Shown: positions 38,406 to 47,504 of the stretch, in pieces | Numbering within the stretch: position 1 is the first letter of the stretch | Layout: every line of letters begins with the position of its first letter | DNA from: Prochlorococcus sp. MIT 0701 | Lineage (GTDB): Bacteria; Cyanobacteriota; Cyanobacteriia; PCC-6307; Cyanobiaceae | Length of the DNA: 64,000 nt | Direction: 5' to 3' | Assembly (NCBI RefSeq): GCF_000760295.1 | Contig: NZ_JNBA01000030.1 | Span: forward strand, 1 to 64,000 | Notes under the pieces: generated by a model | Told to the model about the DNA's origin: nothing | Seen by the model: only the letters and a program-made list of their open reading frames with translations | Databases searched by the model: none | Program-made: the position numbers and the translations under genes

Positions 38406-39323
38406 TCATTCAGACGATTCCATAAGGGGTTGAGTCGGATGTCGACCTTCCAGCTCCCCTTGGAATACACGACTCGCCAAGATATCAGCAGATTCGATCG
38501 TCATCAGTTCATCACGACTGAGCGGTTCTCCCATGCGTGCAAACAATCGATTCGCCTGCCTCAAACGGGTACGGTCCAAAGCATTGCGAATTGAACGAGC
38601 ATTAGCAAAGAAAGGAAGATGACGGCGACGTTCGATGTAATCCTCGAAAACGCCCTCAGCTTCATGGCCAAAGTAATAGTTCTGCTGGACCAGGAATAAC
38701 TGAGCGATAGCCATCAACTCCTGATTGCTGTAATCCGGGAAATCAATATGGTGAGCAACCCTAGAAGAAAGGCCAGGATTAGATTGATAGAAAGTATCCA
38801 TCTTATCTTTATAACCAGCAAAAATAACAACAAAATCACCTCGCCGACATTCCATATCCTGTAGCAATATTTCGATTGCTTCTGCTCCATAATCTCTTTC
38901 ATTACCTGGTTTATAAAGGTAATATGCCTCATCTATAAACAACACACCTCCTTGTGCACGTTTAATCATCTCCCGAGTTTTTGGCGCCGTGTGGCCAACG
39001 TACTGACCAACTAAGTCGTCACGGGTGACAGTCACAACATGACCTTTGCGCAGATATCCAAGGCGATGAAGAATCTGAGAGATTCTGCTTGCAACAGTTG
39101 TCTTTCCAGTGCCAGGTCGTCCAGTAAAAGACATATGAAGACTTGGCATCGTGCTGGCTAAGTCAAAATCCTGCCTGGCCCGATCAACTAACAACAAAGC
39201 GGCAATTTCTCGAATCCTCGTCTTCACCGGCTTCAAGCCAATCAGCTCGCAATCCAACTGATCTAATACCTCTCCAACTCCGGAATCGGCATAAGCCAAA
39301 GAGAGATCAATTGAGGAGTCCAT
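38406..39323 (-). CDS. cbbX: CbbX, red-type/Form I Rubisco activase
   Basis: A hexameric AAA+ ATPase that removes inhibitory sugar phosphates from Rubisco by pulling on the large subunit. Walker A is [16 protein letters not shown], Walker [14 protein letters not shown], with sensor region [13 protein letters not shown]. 305 residues is typical. In alpha-cyanobacteria it sits at the end of the cso operon. Its start overlaps acRAF by 17 bases. A central stretch (about 38750-38950) is much AT-richer than the rest of the gene. Confidence 0.95.
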   Translation of the reverse strand: MDSSIDLSLAYADSGVGEVLDQLDCELIGLKPVKTRIREIAALLLVDRARQDFDLASTMPSLHMSFTGRPGTGKTTVASRISQILHRLGYLRKGHVVTVTRDDLVGQYVGHTAPKTREMIKRAQGGVLFIDEAYYLYKPGNERDYGAEAIEILLQDMECRRGDFVVIFAGYKDKMDTFYQSNPGLSSRVAHHIDFPDYSNQELMAIAQLFLVQQNYYFGHEAEGVFEDYIERRRHLPFFANARSIRNALDRTRLRQANRLFARMGEPLSRDELMTIESADILASRVFQGELEGRHPTQPLMESSE

Positions 39324-39558
39324 CTATCTCAGCTGCAAATTTATAATCATCTTCATTTAACTCAACCTCTTCTTCTTCATCCTCCGGCCGCAACGTGATA
39401 TTGACATAGGTACGTCCAAAACTAATATCAGGAAAGCGTTTTGCTGCTTCAGTATGCTCACCAAGACGATCTAAAAAATCCCTGGTTTCTGCATAGGTTT
39501 CGAATTCAAATCGCCGCTCGAGTCGTATGGGACGAACGCGCTTCTGCCATTGATTCAT
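39307..39558 (-). CDS. Pterin-carbinolamine-dehydratase-like Rubisco assembly factor acRAF
   Basis: An 83-residue protein with the PCD-like fold found in alpha-carboxysome loci: [20 protein letters not shown], then [20 protein letters not shown], then an acidic segment. The known family acts in Form IA Rubisco assembly rather than as a dehydratase. The ATG at 39558 is preferred to one at 39582. It overlaps cbbX, linking assembly and activation functions. Confidence 0.85.
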   Translation of the reverse strand: MNQWQKRVRPIRLERRFEFETYAETRDFLDRLGEHTEAAKRFPDISFGRTYVNITLRPEDEEEEVELNEDDYKFAAEIDGLLN

Positions 39559-39700
39559 CACAACAGTTGAGAGGTGGATCATTCTAAGTCAAAGAATAAC
39601 CTTTATGCTTGTCATCAAAGTTGATCACACCAGAATTGCGAAGAAATTCGCCATAGAAAAACCCGACAAAGTATCCGGCTTAAATTAGGGTTTAGCTAAA

Positions 39701-40312
39701 TTAGCTACGGCGCTTTGCATGAGTGGGTCTTAATGCTGGCTCAACTTCCTCATGAGGACGAGCAATAATGTGGGCAGCAACAAGTCCATCACCAACCCTT
39801 TCACAGGCATCTGCACCAGCACGAACGGCTGCATTCACAGCTCCTGTTTCGCCACGCACCATCACAGTGACATAACCGCCACCGACATATTCCCTAGAGA
39901 TGAGGTTAACCTCAGCAGCTTTTGTCATTGCATCAGCCGCTTCGATGGCAGGAACCATGCCACGAGTTTCAATCATTCCGAGTGCGACCCCCTGAACAAA
40001 AGAAGGAACGGAGGAAGCAGGGGCCTTGATAGCACCACCAGACGCAGAGCCACTGCCACTGGAACCCACAGCACTCCTACCGCCCCTTGATGCGGACCCG
40101 GCACCCGTTGCTCTACTGGCGGATGTGCCCGCTGTGGCAGCACTTCTGCTCGTAGTCGACTTTGAACTTGATGAAGACGATGTTGAAGCAGAAACATCCA
40201 CAGTTTGTGTTGCCTTGCCAGGAAGAACTTTTTTGGCAACTTCAGAGCCAGCAGGTGTCGATTTCGTCAACGAAGGGCTGTCTGAAGAACTAGAGGAAGA
40301 AGGTTTTGGCAT
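39701..40312 (-). CDS. csoS1E: CsoS1E, BMC-H shell protein with low-complexity N-terminal extension
   Basis: The C-terminal half (from about residue 105) is a single BMC domain almost identical to CsoS1 (VALGMIETRGMVPAIEAADA, GYVTVMVRGETGAVNAAVRA). The first 100 residues are low-complexity Ser/Ala/Gly/Thr/Lys, so the protein is 203 residues against 103 for CsoS1. Such CsoS1E proteins are known only from some alpha-cyanobacteria. The tail may reach into the lumen or cytosol, or bind cargo. Confidence 0.88.
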   Translation of the reverse strand: MPKPSSSSSSDSPSLTKSTPAGSEVAKKVLPGKATQTVDVSASTSSSSSSKSTTSRSAATAGTSASRATGAGSASRGGRSAVGSSGSGSASGGAIKAPASSVPSFVQGVALGMIETRGMVPAIEAADAMTKAAEVNLISREYVGGGYVTVMVRGETGAVNAAVRAGADACERVGDGLVAAHIIARPHEEVEPALRPTHAKRRS

Positions 40313-40368
40313 GGATAAAAAGTTTAAGAAGAAGAGCAGAAATGGATCGAATCCGAATCATTTATTAC

Positions 40369-40620
40369 CTATCCATCAGGCAACCAGTAATCAATAATTC
40401 CTCCAATGGTCAGATCTGTTTGAGTGTTGGGATCTGGACATGCAAAACGTGCAGCTGATCCACTGGAGGTAAACACCCAATTGCCCTCTCGAGCACCAAC
40501 AGGATCAACAGCAACCAACTGCTTGCCAGCGTTATTACGCAGGATGCGCAGATGCATATGACCAAGACCGTCAACCCTTTGCGTACAAACCAAACGGCCC
40601 ATGACCTGCATGATTTCCAT
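40369..40620 (-). CDS. csoS4B: Carboxysome vertex protein CsoS4B
   Basis: An 83-residue BMC-P pentamer that caps a vertex of the icosahedral shell. It begins MEIMQVMGRLVCTQRVDGLG and contains GSAARFACPDPNTQTDLTIG. The ATG at 40620 shares one base with the csoS4A stop (TGATG), so translation is coupled. A start at 40665 inside csoS4A is unlikely. Confidence 0.93.
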   Translation of the reverse strand: MEIMQVMGRLVCTQRVDGLGHMHLRILRNNAGKQLVAVDPVGAREGNWVFTSSGSAARFACPDPNTQTDLTIGGIIDYWLPDG

Positions 40621-40895
40621 CAAGCTGAGCCCCCAGAAACTGGCTTCGGGGCTTCTGGATCCCAATGGTCAATAATGCCTACAATCGTAAGATCACTAGG
40701 ATAAGATTTACTTCCTGCCGCCTCTCTCGCAGCAGAGCTGCCGACACAAATAACCCAATCATCTGGCTTACAACCCACAGCATCGACTGCAACCTTCTTG
40801 GAACTTCCATCAAGAACAACTTGAAGGTGTTTGTGTTCGAATCCCGGGATTCGATTGGTGGAAACAAGCGGTTTAAGAACCTTGCAAATCAACAT
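40620..40895 (-). CDS. csoS4A: Carboxysome vertex protein CsoS4A
   Basis: A 91-residue BMC-P pentamer, paralogue of CsoS4B: MLICKVLKPLVSTNRIPGFE, VAVDAVGCKPDDWVICVGSS, LTIVGIIDHWDPE. It closes vertices of the alpha-carboxysome. It follows csoSCA by one base. Confidence 0.94.
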   Translation of the reverse strand: MLICKVLKPLVSTNRIPGFEHKHLQVVLDGSSKKVAVDAVGCKPDDWVICVGSSAAREAAGSKSYPSDLTIVGIIDHWDPEAPKPVSGGSA

Positions 40896-40896
40896 G

Positions 40897-42441
40897 TCAG
40901 TGTGCCTCCTGATGAACAGGCTCCAAGGAGGAACCGACTACCTCTGAAGTATCTTTTTTGTCACGATCACGAATCGTCAAGAATGTATGAAGAAGGCCCT
41001 GATCGAAAAGGTCAGAGTAACGCTCAGCAATAGCTTGATTTACGCGATAGCAATCAGACATAGCTCGATCCCTTGCACCTGGGACTTGCCCAGAGTAATC
41101 AAAGCGAACAACAACAGGAATTGGCAGATCTCGAGAAACATTCAACCCTTTAAAAATTTTCACTCCTACATCTAAATCTGGAGCACCTACTTCGACTGTA
41201 TCCAAATGAGCGAAATAGGTTAGGTTGCGAAGATGAACTTCCTTAAAACCTATTCCAACTCCAATAAAGCGCTCTGCATGCCCAGCATCTGGGTAGGGGC
41301 CAGCATGTAATTGCTTCACGTAATCAATCTGAGAAAAGTTGTTTGCAATCAATTTTGTAATGAATAACACCATCCCCTGATCAGGTTTCTTAGGTGCACT
41401 GGCTTCAACACGTTCAGCAATATGTTGCATTGCCTGAGCTGAAGTTAGAGAAAGCGTCTCTTGATAGAGATCTTCAGCCGAAAGCCACTCATCTAAAACA
41501 ATTGAGCCATCTGCCGCAGGAACATGGACACGAATCGCATCGGTATCGGTATCAAGCCCGATCAAAAGAAGGTCTACTGATGCACCACAACAGAAACTAT
41601 TCTCTACGGATTCACGAAAATCAAGAAGACGCTGTTGACCAGCTGAAGCTGCCAATGCATCATCACTTCCATGAGCCGCACATCCCTGATGAGATGGATC
41701 AAGGGAACTAAAGTGATAGGTGACAACCTTGAGATAACGCGTTGGAGAATCGGCTGAATTTGGAACACCTTCTCGATAACGTCTGTGTTCTGTCTTAATC
41801 CAACGGTTTACGGTTTTCTCAACATCAAATAGAGCGCCTGCATGGGAGCGCCGTCTTACTGAACTAAAAGGAATCCGTAAGGCATAAGCAATCGTATGTG
41901 CCAAGCGTCCATCAGCGCAGGGGGAGACATCAAGGAGATGAAAACCACAATCAACAAGAAATGAGTAAAACTCCTTTGCTTGTGGGCTACCTTCTCCTCC
42001 TTGAAGAGGATCTTCTTGAAAGAAACGGTCACTCACCTGCTGATGAAACTGAAACACACACCAAGCAAATAAAGCCCTCATATCTAATGCTCTTACCCAA
42101 GCCTGTTCCAAAAGGTGGCTCGGCAAATCAAAACCGAGTTCAGAGCGAGCAAGACTTTGAGACTTTGAGACAAAATCCTGATCATGCTGAAGAGCTGAAA
42201 TCCTTTTAAGCAAGGGCACAATCAGCTCAAAACAGCCTTTGACATTGCCTTCATAAGCCTGAAGATGCTGATTGAAGGCTCTGTCTGTAAGCGGGTGACA
42301 TTGGCCTTGTAACCCACGAGCAATACCTCTTGGGGTTGAACCAACAGAGATCTGAGGTGTTACCACAGGCCTCCTCCTTGGAGCAGTCGGAGCCAAGGGT
42401 CTTTGCGTTTGAGAGGCCAAATTGCGATTGCGATAGGCCAT
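40897..42441 (-). CDS. csoSCA: Carboxysomal carbonic anhydrase CsoSCA
   Basis: A beta-type carbonic anhydrase that converts bicarbonate to CO2 inside the carboxysome. Zinc ligands are C175 (SPCADGRLAHT), H243 (VTYHFSS) and C254 (SHQGCAAHG), with the Asp-Arg dyad in the CADGR segment, matching the known C/H/C spacing. The N-terminal 40-50 residues are basic, Pro-rich and disordered, as in forms that bind Rubisco. 514 residues is typical. The ATG at 42441 is chosen; the csoS2 stop lies 7 bases upstream. Confidence 0.96.
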   Translation of the reverse strand: MAYRNRNLASQTQRPLAPTAPRRRPVVTPQISVGSTPRGIARGLQGQCHPLTDRAFNQHLQAYEGNVKGCFELIVPLLKRISALQHDQDFVSKSQSLARSELGFDLPSHLLEQAWVRALDMRALFAWCVFQFHQQVSDRFFQEDPLQGGEGSPQAKEFYSFLVDCGFHLLDVSPCADGRLAHTIAYALRIPFSSVRRRSHAGALFDVEKTVNRWIKTEHRRYREGVPNSADSPTRYLKVVTYHFSSLDPSHQGCAAHGSDDALAASAGQQRLLDFRESVENSFCCGASVDLLLIGLDTDTDAIRVHVPAADGSIVLDEWLSAEDLYQETLSLTSAQAMQHIAERVEASAPKKPDQGMVLFITKLIANNFSQIDYVKQLHAGPYPDAGHAERFIGVGIGFKEVHLRNLTYFAHLDTVEVGAPDLDVGVKIFKGLNVSRDLPIPVVVRFDYSGQVPGARDRAMSDCYRVNQAIAERYSDLFDQGLLHTFLTIRDRDKKDTSEVVGSSLEPVHQEAH

Positions 42442-42448
42442 CAATCAA

Positions 42449-44824
42449 TCAACCCCTTGCGCCGCCAGAAACTGTGATCAAGGAGCCTTGATCAGTGTTA
42501 CCACTTGATCCTGTTACTCGACTCATTGGTTGAGAAAGTTCCTCATTACGCTTTAAATCAGCGGCAGGCATCGCAGACATCGGGCCTGGCCGAGTTGGAT
42601 TACGGCGACGAGCAGAAGCTCCTTCGGTACCAGTCACCCTTTCACTGCGATCCCAATCATCTCCGGTGATATTGAGGCCTGCAGATTGGCCTTCTCCTGT
42701 AACTCGTGATTCTGGGCGTTTTTGCCCTACATCATTGGAGGTTTCTTCAACAGGAACCGACTTAAAATGACGTTTTTTACGATCAAAACGGAACTGCTCA
42801 GTACCAGTAATTTTATCAACCGCCATATTAAAAGGACCCGTAATCTGAGAACCCTGCTCATAACTTGTACCTGTCACTCCAGAGCGCTGTTCACTCTTCA
42901 CATGAGCAGCCCTTGCTGGAGACTGAACACTAAAGTGAGTCCAAGGGGCAGACCTTTGTCCATCCTGTTGCAACTCACTACCAGCGGGGGCGTCTGATCC
43001 ACAAGCCTGGGCAAGTTGATCTCCACCAACATATGGGGTGCCAGTCAAAGGTTCACAAGCACCTTTCTCTGCTCCTGTCATCACTCCACCTACTCCAGGC
43101 TGAAGACCTGTCATGACAGCTCCAGGTGTACCCATCATCTTTGGGGTACGGTCCTGAATTTCTCTTACAGAATTTGTATCACACCAACCAGCAGCTTGTT
43201 CAAGCCCACCATATGGAGTTCCAGTGACTGCTTTACATGTTCCAGGCTCATCTCCTGTTACAAGTTCAGAGCGACCTGTAAGCGTTCCACTAACAGTTTG
43301 CGATTTATTTGTGAGGCTTAAACCTACCTTAGCCGCCTCAGGATTTGGCCTGCCACCGCAAAATGTTTTGTATTGCTGAGTACCAACATATTCATCACCG
43401 GTCACTCTTTTACAACTACCTGGTTCATTACCAGTAACATTCTCCGAGCGAGCAACATTGGTACCAGTTACACCTGCTCCACGCAGCGTATGAAATGAAC
43501 CAACTTTTTCAGCAGGTCTACCTTCAGGGAGTGGGTCAGCTCCAAGATACTGATCACCAGTAAGTTGCCGATTGGAGCCAGCTTCGTCGCCAGTAACCCT
43601 CTCAGAACGTCCAACCATCACACCACTAACCTTTCGACCATCTTCTGTAATGCTCTGGCCAACTTTTCTTGGTGAGGGTTGGCTAGCACCACAATATTGA
43701 TTGGACTGATTCGCCGAGATATATTCGGTACCTGTAAGAGTCTTACAAGTTCCAGGTTCATCACCAGTAACTTTTTCAGAGCGGCCAACTTCATTTCCAG
43801 TCACTCTATTTCCATGACTTGTATTTGTAACTGCAACCTTTAAAGGTTGCCCAGGTTGCGGCGCAGACTGGCAAAAGGCATCAAAAACCTCAGAGCCCAA
43901 GTATTGAGTGCCGGTAATTGAGCGACAAGTACTCGCTTCATTACCCGTGGTTTTAGAAGAGCGATTTGCTTGAGTACCAGTGACGAACTGACCTGTACTG
44001 GTTTCACTTAAACCAACTTTCCAATGGGCATCTGCTGCGACTGCCTGCTTGGAACCGTTACGGTTAGGGCCACAGGGACGACATGCACCAGAACGCTTTT
44101 TATCGGTAGATCCACTTTTGCTTCGCAATTCACGAACTCTTTGTGAAATCTCTCGACTTGACAAGTCAGGGTCTCCCTGACGAGCTACTGATGCTGCAGA
44201 AGTAGGTTGATTTGCCGCAGTTTTACCATGCTTGGATTGTGCTTCGCGACGAGCAAGAACTAAAGCACGGCTTGGATTTTGTATCGCTCTACGTTTCGTA
44301 GAAGGACGGTTCACTGAATTTCTTGAACTTAATCTTGAGACAGCATCAAAATTCTTTAAAGACTTAGAAGAAGATTTATCAAGATCTTTTTGATTGGCAG
44401 ATAAATCCTTAGCCTCATGACTGTCAACACTTTGCTGGCTAAACTTAGACGAGAGCTTCTTAACATCTGCACGGGTTCTATCTTTACTTTTTGCTGCAGG
44501 CTGACCACGGCGAGAAAGCTCATCACGACGTGCCAAAACCAAGTCACGACTTGGGTTGACTATGAATTTGGCTTGACGTCTAGGAGCGCTAGGGACTTCT
44601 CTAGGAACAGCAAAAGAGGTCTTTGCGTGTACTTTTTCAGATGATATTGAATCAGGACTATTATTCGATTTTACAAAAGATTGATCTGTTCTTGTAACAC
44701 GTGCATCAGAAGCAGTTCGGATGCGATTGGAATTTGATCCACTTAATGCAGTGGATTTCTTGCCTGAGTTGCTCAGGGCCTTACGGCGTTCAAGCGCTAG
44801 CTCTCGACTGGATTGTTTTGCCAT
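42449..44824 (-). CDS. csoS2: Carboxysome scaffold protein CsoS2
   Basis: The intrinsically disordered organiser that links Rubisco to the shell. Four N-terminal repeats bind Rubisco (for example SRELALERRKALSNSG, SRDLVLARRDELSRRG, SRALVLARREAQSKHG). Six middle repeats carry VTG/ITG motifs and Cys pairs (such as GRSEKVTGDEPGTCKTLTG) and bind shell proteins. The C-terminus ends with the conserved anchoring peptide (SRVTGSSGNTDQGSLITVSG). 791 residues. I see one full-length product and did not find an obvious slippery site as used by Halothiobacillus to make a short form. Confidence 0.95.
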   Translation of the reverse strand: MAKQSSRELALERRKALSNSGKKSTALSGSNSNRIRTASDARVTRTDQSFVKSNNSPDSISSEKVHAKTSFAVPREVPSAPRRQAKFIVNPSRDLVLARRDELSRRGQPAAKSKDRTRADVKKLSSKFSQQSVDSHEAKDLSANQKDLDKSSSKSLKNFDAVSRLSSRNSVNRPSTKRRAIQNPSRALVLARREAQSKHGKTAANQPTSAASVARQGDPDLSSREISQRVRELRSKSGSTDKKRSGACRPCGPNRNGSKQAVAADAHWKVGLSETSTGQFVTGTQANRSSKTTGNEASTCRSITGTQYLGSEVFDAFCQSAPQPGQPLKVAVTNTSHGNRVTGNEVGRSEKVTGDEPGTCKTLTGTEYISANQSNQYCGASQPSPRKVGQSITEDGRKVSGVMVGRSERVTGDEAGSNRQLTGDQYLGADPLPEGRPAEKVGSFHTLRGAGVTGTNVARSENVTGNEPGSCKRVTGDEYVGTQQYKTFCGGRPNPEAAKVGLSLTNKSQTVSGTLTGRSELVTGDEPGTCKAVTGTPYGGLEQAAGWCDTNSVREIQDRTPKMMGTPGAVMTGLQPGVGGVMTGAEKGACEPLTGTPYVGGDQLAQACGSDAPAGSELQQDGQRSAPWTHFSVQSPARAAHVKSEQRSGVTGTSYEQGSQITGPFNMAVDKITGTEQFRFDRKKRHFKSVPVEETSNDVGQKRPESRVTGEGQSAGLNITGDDWDRSERVTGTEGASARRRNPTRPGPMSAMPAADLKRNEELSQPMSRVTGSSGNTDQGSLITVSGGARG

Positions 44825-44856
44825 GCCCAACCAATAAAAAACGTCGTAAGGAGGAA

Positions 44857-44873
44857 AGAGGCTCGTTGCCTCT
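44857..44873 (-). promoter_or_regulatory. Hairpin just upstream of csoS2
   Basis: AGAGGC and GCCTCT form a six-bp stem in the cbbS-csoS2 interval, followed on the minus strand by TTTCC. Weak terminator or processing stem. Confidence 0.4.
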
Positions 44874-44881
44874 GATGAGAA

Positions 44882-44916
44882 TTAATAGCCCCGAAAGAAA
44901 ACCTCGAGGCTATTAA
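44882..44916 (-). promoter_or_regulatory. Nine-bp inverted repeat between cbbS and csoS2
   Basis: TTAATAGCC and GGCTATTAA are exact complements separated by 17 bases. The hairpin lies 22 bases after the cbbS stop and could protect the cbbLS message or partly stop transcription before csoS2. Confidence 0.5.
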
Positions 44917-44938
44917 GGAATAGATGCTGAAACTAAAA

Positions 44939-45280
44939 TCAGCGACCTTCAAATACTACGAATGCGGTTCCTTGACTTTGGGTGTACGCGTCATAACCAA
45001 CCATGCGAACATGGTGATCAGGGTATGCACGATGGCAAGCCTCAAGCTCACTGACGACCGTATTGAGATCCTTCTCGCCAAAGAAAGGTAACTTCCAATA
45101 AGACCAATAGGTCTGCATGGAACCGCTTGGGTGAACGTGCTCAATCACAGGGCTCCATCCCTGAGCAATGATGTAGGCAATTTGATCGTAAATTTCGTCC
45201 TGGGTCATCGGCGGTAAAAAGCCGAAGGTTTCCAGGGTGGCGACTGTTTGATAGTCACCAACTGTGCTCTGGAAAGGCAT
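44939..45280 (-). CDS. cbbS: Rubisco small subunit, Form IA
   Basis: A 113-residue small subunit that completes the L8S8 Rubisco. It shows ETFGFLPPMTQDEIYDQIAY near the start and PHVRMVGYDAYTQ-like C-terminal sequence (HHVRMVGYDAYTQSQGTA). It follows cbbL in the operon after a hairpin-bearing interval. Confidence 0.97.
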   Translation of the reverse strand: MPFQSTVGDYQTVATLETFGFLPPMTQDEIYDQIAYIIAQGWSPVIEHVHPSGSMQTYWSYWKLPFFGEKDLNTVVSELEACHRAYPDHHVRMVGYDAYTQSQGTAFVVFEGR

Positions 45281-45345
45281 GGTGAACCTTGGAATGTGGA
45301 TGTTTGAGGGCCAGTACGACTAAGTGTTGGCCTAACTAAATCTGA

Positions 45346-45376
45346 GAAAAAGTCTTGAGGAGACAGATGTCTCCTC
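45346..45376 (-). terminator. Attenuator-like hairpin between cbbL and cbbS
   Basis: On the minus strand GAGGAGACA and TGTCTCCTC form a nine-bp stem with a two-base centre, followed by AAGACTTTTTC. It lies 12 bases after the cbbL stop. It looks like a partial terminator or an RNA-processing stem setting cbbL above the downstream genes. Confidence 0.6.
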
Positions 45377-45388
45377 TAATGAGACTCT

Positions 45389-46801
45389 CTACTGAACGTC
45401 GAGTTTGTCGACGGTGTCGAACTCGAACTTGATTTCTTTCCAAGTTTCAAGTGCGATTGCCAGCTCAGGGCTATGCTTCGCGGCTTCCATCAGGATGTCG
45501 CGACTTTCCTTCTCGATCTCACGACCTGCATTACGAGCTTTGACACAAGCTTCAAGTGCGACTCGGTTAGCAGCTGCACCAGCAGCAGACCCCCATGGAT
45601 GACCATGAGTACCACCGCCGAACTGCAGGCAAGAGTCATCGCCGAAAATTGCCAGCAACGCTGGCATGTGCCAAACGTGGATACCACCAGAGGCCACAGC
45701 AAAGACTCCAGGCATGGAACCCCAGTCCTGGTCAAAGAAGTTGCCGCGATTACGGTCTTCGGGAACAAAAGACTCACGCAGGTTATCGATATAACCAAGT
45801 GTGGTCTGACGATCACCTTCTAGTTTGCCAACCACAGTTCCGGTATGAAGCTGGTCTCCACCGGAAAGGCGCAAACACTTAGCCAGCACACGGAAGTGGA
45901 TTCCATGCTTGGGATGACGGTCAATCACCGCATGCATAGCACGGTGAATATGCAACAGCATGCCGTTTTTACGACACCAGTTCGCTAAACCTGTGTTGGC
46001 TGTAAAACCACCAGTGATGTAATCATGCATGATGATTGGCATGTCGAGTTCTTTAGCGAACTCAGCACGCTCATACATCTCTTCAGGAGTTGTCGCTGTG
46101 CAATTGAGGTAATGACCTTTGACTTCTCCAGTTTCTTGTTGTGCAAGCTTGACAGCTTCAGCAACAAACTCAAAACGTTCGCGCCAACGCTGGAAAGGCT
46201 GAGAGTTGATGTTCTCGTCGTCTTTTGTTAAGTCGAGACCACCACGCAGACACTCATAAACAACACGTCCGTAGTTTTTACCAGAAAGGCCAAGCTTGGG
46301 CTTAATGGTGCAACCAAGTAAGGGGCGACCGTACTTATTCAAACGATCGCGTTCTACGACGATGCCATTAGGAGGACCACCGCAGGTCTTAATGAAGGCC
46401 ATCGGGAAGCGAATATCTTCCAGACGAAGATGGCGAAGTGCCTTGAAACCGAAGACATTGCCGACCAAAGAGGTCAGAACGTTAGTGATTGAACCTTCTT
46501 CAAAAAGGTCTAGTGGATAAGCAATGAAGGCATAGAAAGACTCTTTGTCTCCAGGTACATCCTCAATCCTGTAGCAACGACCCTTGTAAAACTCAAGGTC
46601 AGTTAGTAGTTCTGACCAAACTGTGGACCAAGTACCTGTTGAAGATTCAGCAGCAACAGCTGCCGCAACTTCCTCTTTAGGAACGCCTTCCTGTCCTGTG
46701 CACTTAAAGCAGGCCAGCAGGTCGGTGTCTAGGGGTACATAATCGGGAGTCCAGTAGGTGTCTCTGTACTCCTTAACCCCAGCGTCGTACTTCTTGCTCA
46801 T
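45389..46801 (-). CDS. cbbL: Rubisco large subunit, Form IA
   Basis: Catalytic subunit that carboxylates ribulose-1,5-bisphosphate. The carbamylated lysine motif is [20 protein letters not shown], the substrate-binding [19 protein letters not shown] is present and loop 6 is the [12 protein letters not shown] region. 470 residues matches proteobacterial-type Form IA, carried by alpha-cyanobacteria. It is downstream of csoS1 in the cso operon. Confidence 0.98.
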   Translation of the reverse strand: MSKKYDAGVKEYRDTYWTPDYVPLDTDLLACFKCTGQEGVPKEEVAAAVAAESSTGTWSTVWSELLTDLEFYKGRCYRIEDVPGDKESFYAFIAYPLDLFEEGSITNVLTSLVGNVFGFKALRHLRLEDIRFPMAFIKTCGGPPNGIVVERDRLNKYGRPLLGCTIKPKLGLSGKNYGRVVYECLRGGLDLTKDDENINSQPFQRWRERFEFVAEAVKLAQQETGEVKGHYLNCTATTPEEMYERAEFAKELDMPIIMHDYITGGFTANTGLANWCRKNGMLLHIHRAMHAVIDRHPKHGIHFRVLAKCLRLSGGDQLHTGTVVGKLEGDRQTTLGYIDNLRESFVPEDRNRGNFFDQDWGSMPGVFAVASGGIHVWHMPALLAIFGDDSCLQFGGGTHGHPWGSAAGAAANRVALEACVKARNAGREIEKESRDILMEAAKHSPELAIALETWKEIKFEFDTVDKLDVQ

Positions 46802-46844
46802 GGAATAGCTCCTTTTAAGTCGGTATAGAAGGTTGAGATAGCGC

Positions 46845-46857
46845 GGCTCTTAGAGCC
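46845..46857 (-). promoter_or_regulatory. Small hairpin between csoS1 and cbbL
   Basis: GGCTCT-T-AGAGCC forms a stem-loop in the 69-base interval between csoS1 and cbbL, with no T-run. Likely a processing or stability element, if functional. Confidence 0.35.
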
Positions 46858-46870
46858 ATCGCAGAAGGCC

Positions 46871-47182
46871 TCAGTCCTTCTGACCTACGAAATTGCCGTT
46901 GCCTAGCGCAGGCTCAACTTCGCGATGAGGACGGGCAATGATGTGAGCAGCAACAAGGCCATCACCTACACGCTCGCAAGCATCAGCGCCAGCACGGACA
47001 GCAGCGTTCACAGCGCCTGTTTCGCCACGCACGAGCACGGTGACATATCCACCACCGACAAACTCACGACCAATCAGGCGCACTTCAGCTGCCTTGGTCA
47101 TGGCATCAGCAGCTTCAATTGCTGGCACGAGGCCGCGGGTTTCGATCATGCCTAGGGCGATGCCCATGGTTTCGTTAGCCAT
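46871..47182 (-). CDS. csoS1A: Main alpha-carboxysome shell protein CsoS1 (BMC-H)
   Basis: A 103-residue BMC-domain hexamer that tiles the carboxysome facets: MGIALGMIETRGLVPAIEAA and FVGGGYVTVLVRGETGAVNA. It is the first gene of the operon csoS1-cbbL-cbbS-csoS2-csoSCA-csoS4A-csoS4B-csoS1E-acRAF-cbbX. A short AGG-type ribosome site lies upstream of the ATG. Confidence 0.97.
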   Translation of the reverse strand: MANETMGIALGMIETRGLVPAIEAADAMTKAAEVRLIGREFVGGGYVTVLVRGETGAVNAAVRAGADACERVGDGLVAAHIIARPHREVEPALGNGNFVGQKD

Positions 47183-47504
47183 TGCCTACCTGGAGTGATA
47201 AATGGAATGTTCGCAATGGAGAATGCTCTGCAGCCCATCCTTCCGTCAAGCAAATTTGACCAAAGAAGGGATCACCATCAGTAGTCGCCTGCATAAGCTG
47301 AGCTAATCACCCTGCCCAGGACTGTTTTAAACGACTGTTGTTTTTTTCGTCAGCACTTGCCCACATTTGGTTGGCAGCTGGGCTGCATCTCGTTAAAGGC
47401 TTTATTCGAGAGAGGCGGTCAGCGTTGGCCGAAGTCTGGTCTTTTCATCCCGTCCTGTCTCAGACATTTCAAAGAGCCTTCTCTAAGTCACCCTCTCCAG
47501 CAGA
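47183..47504. other. Divergent interval between csoS1 and rdgB
   Basis: About 320 bases that must hold the carboxysome operon promoter (minus strand) and the rdgB promoter (plus strand). A run of T at 47340-47347 is present but with no clear stem. I found no convincing sigma-70 pair or CbbR/CcmR-type operator by eye. Confidence 0.45.

Noticed and set aside
47340-47347. T-run that could be a plus-strand terminator
   Set aside because: No stable stem precedes it and no plus-strand gene ends before it.
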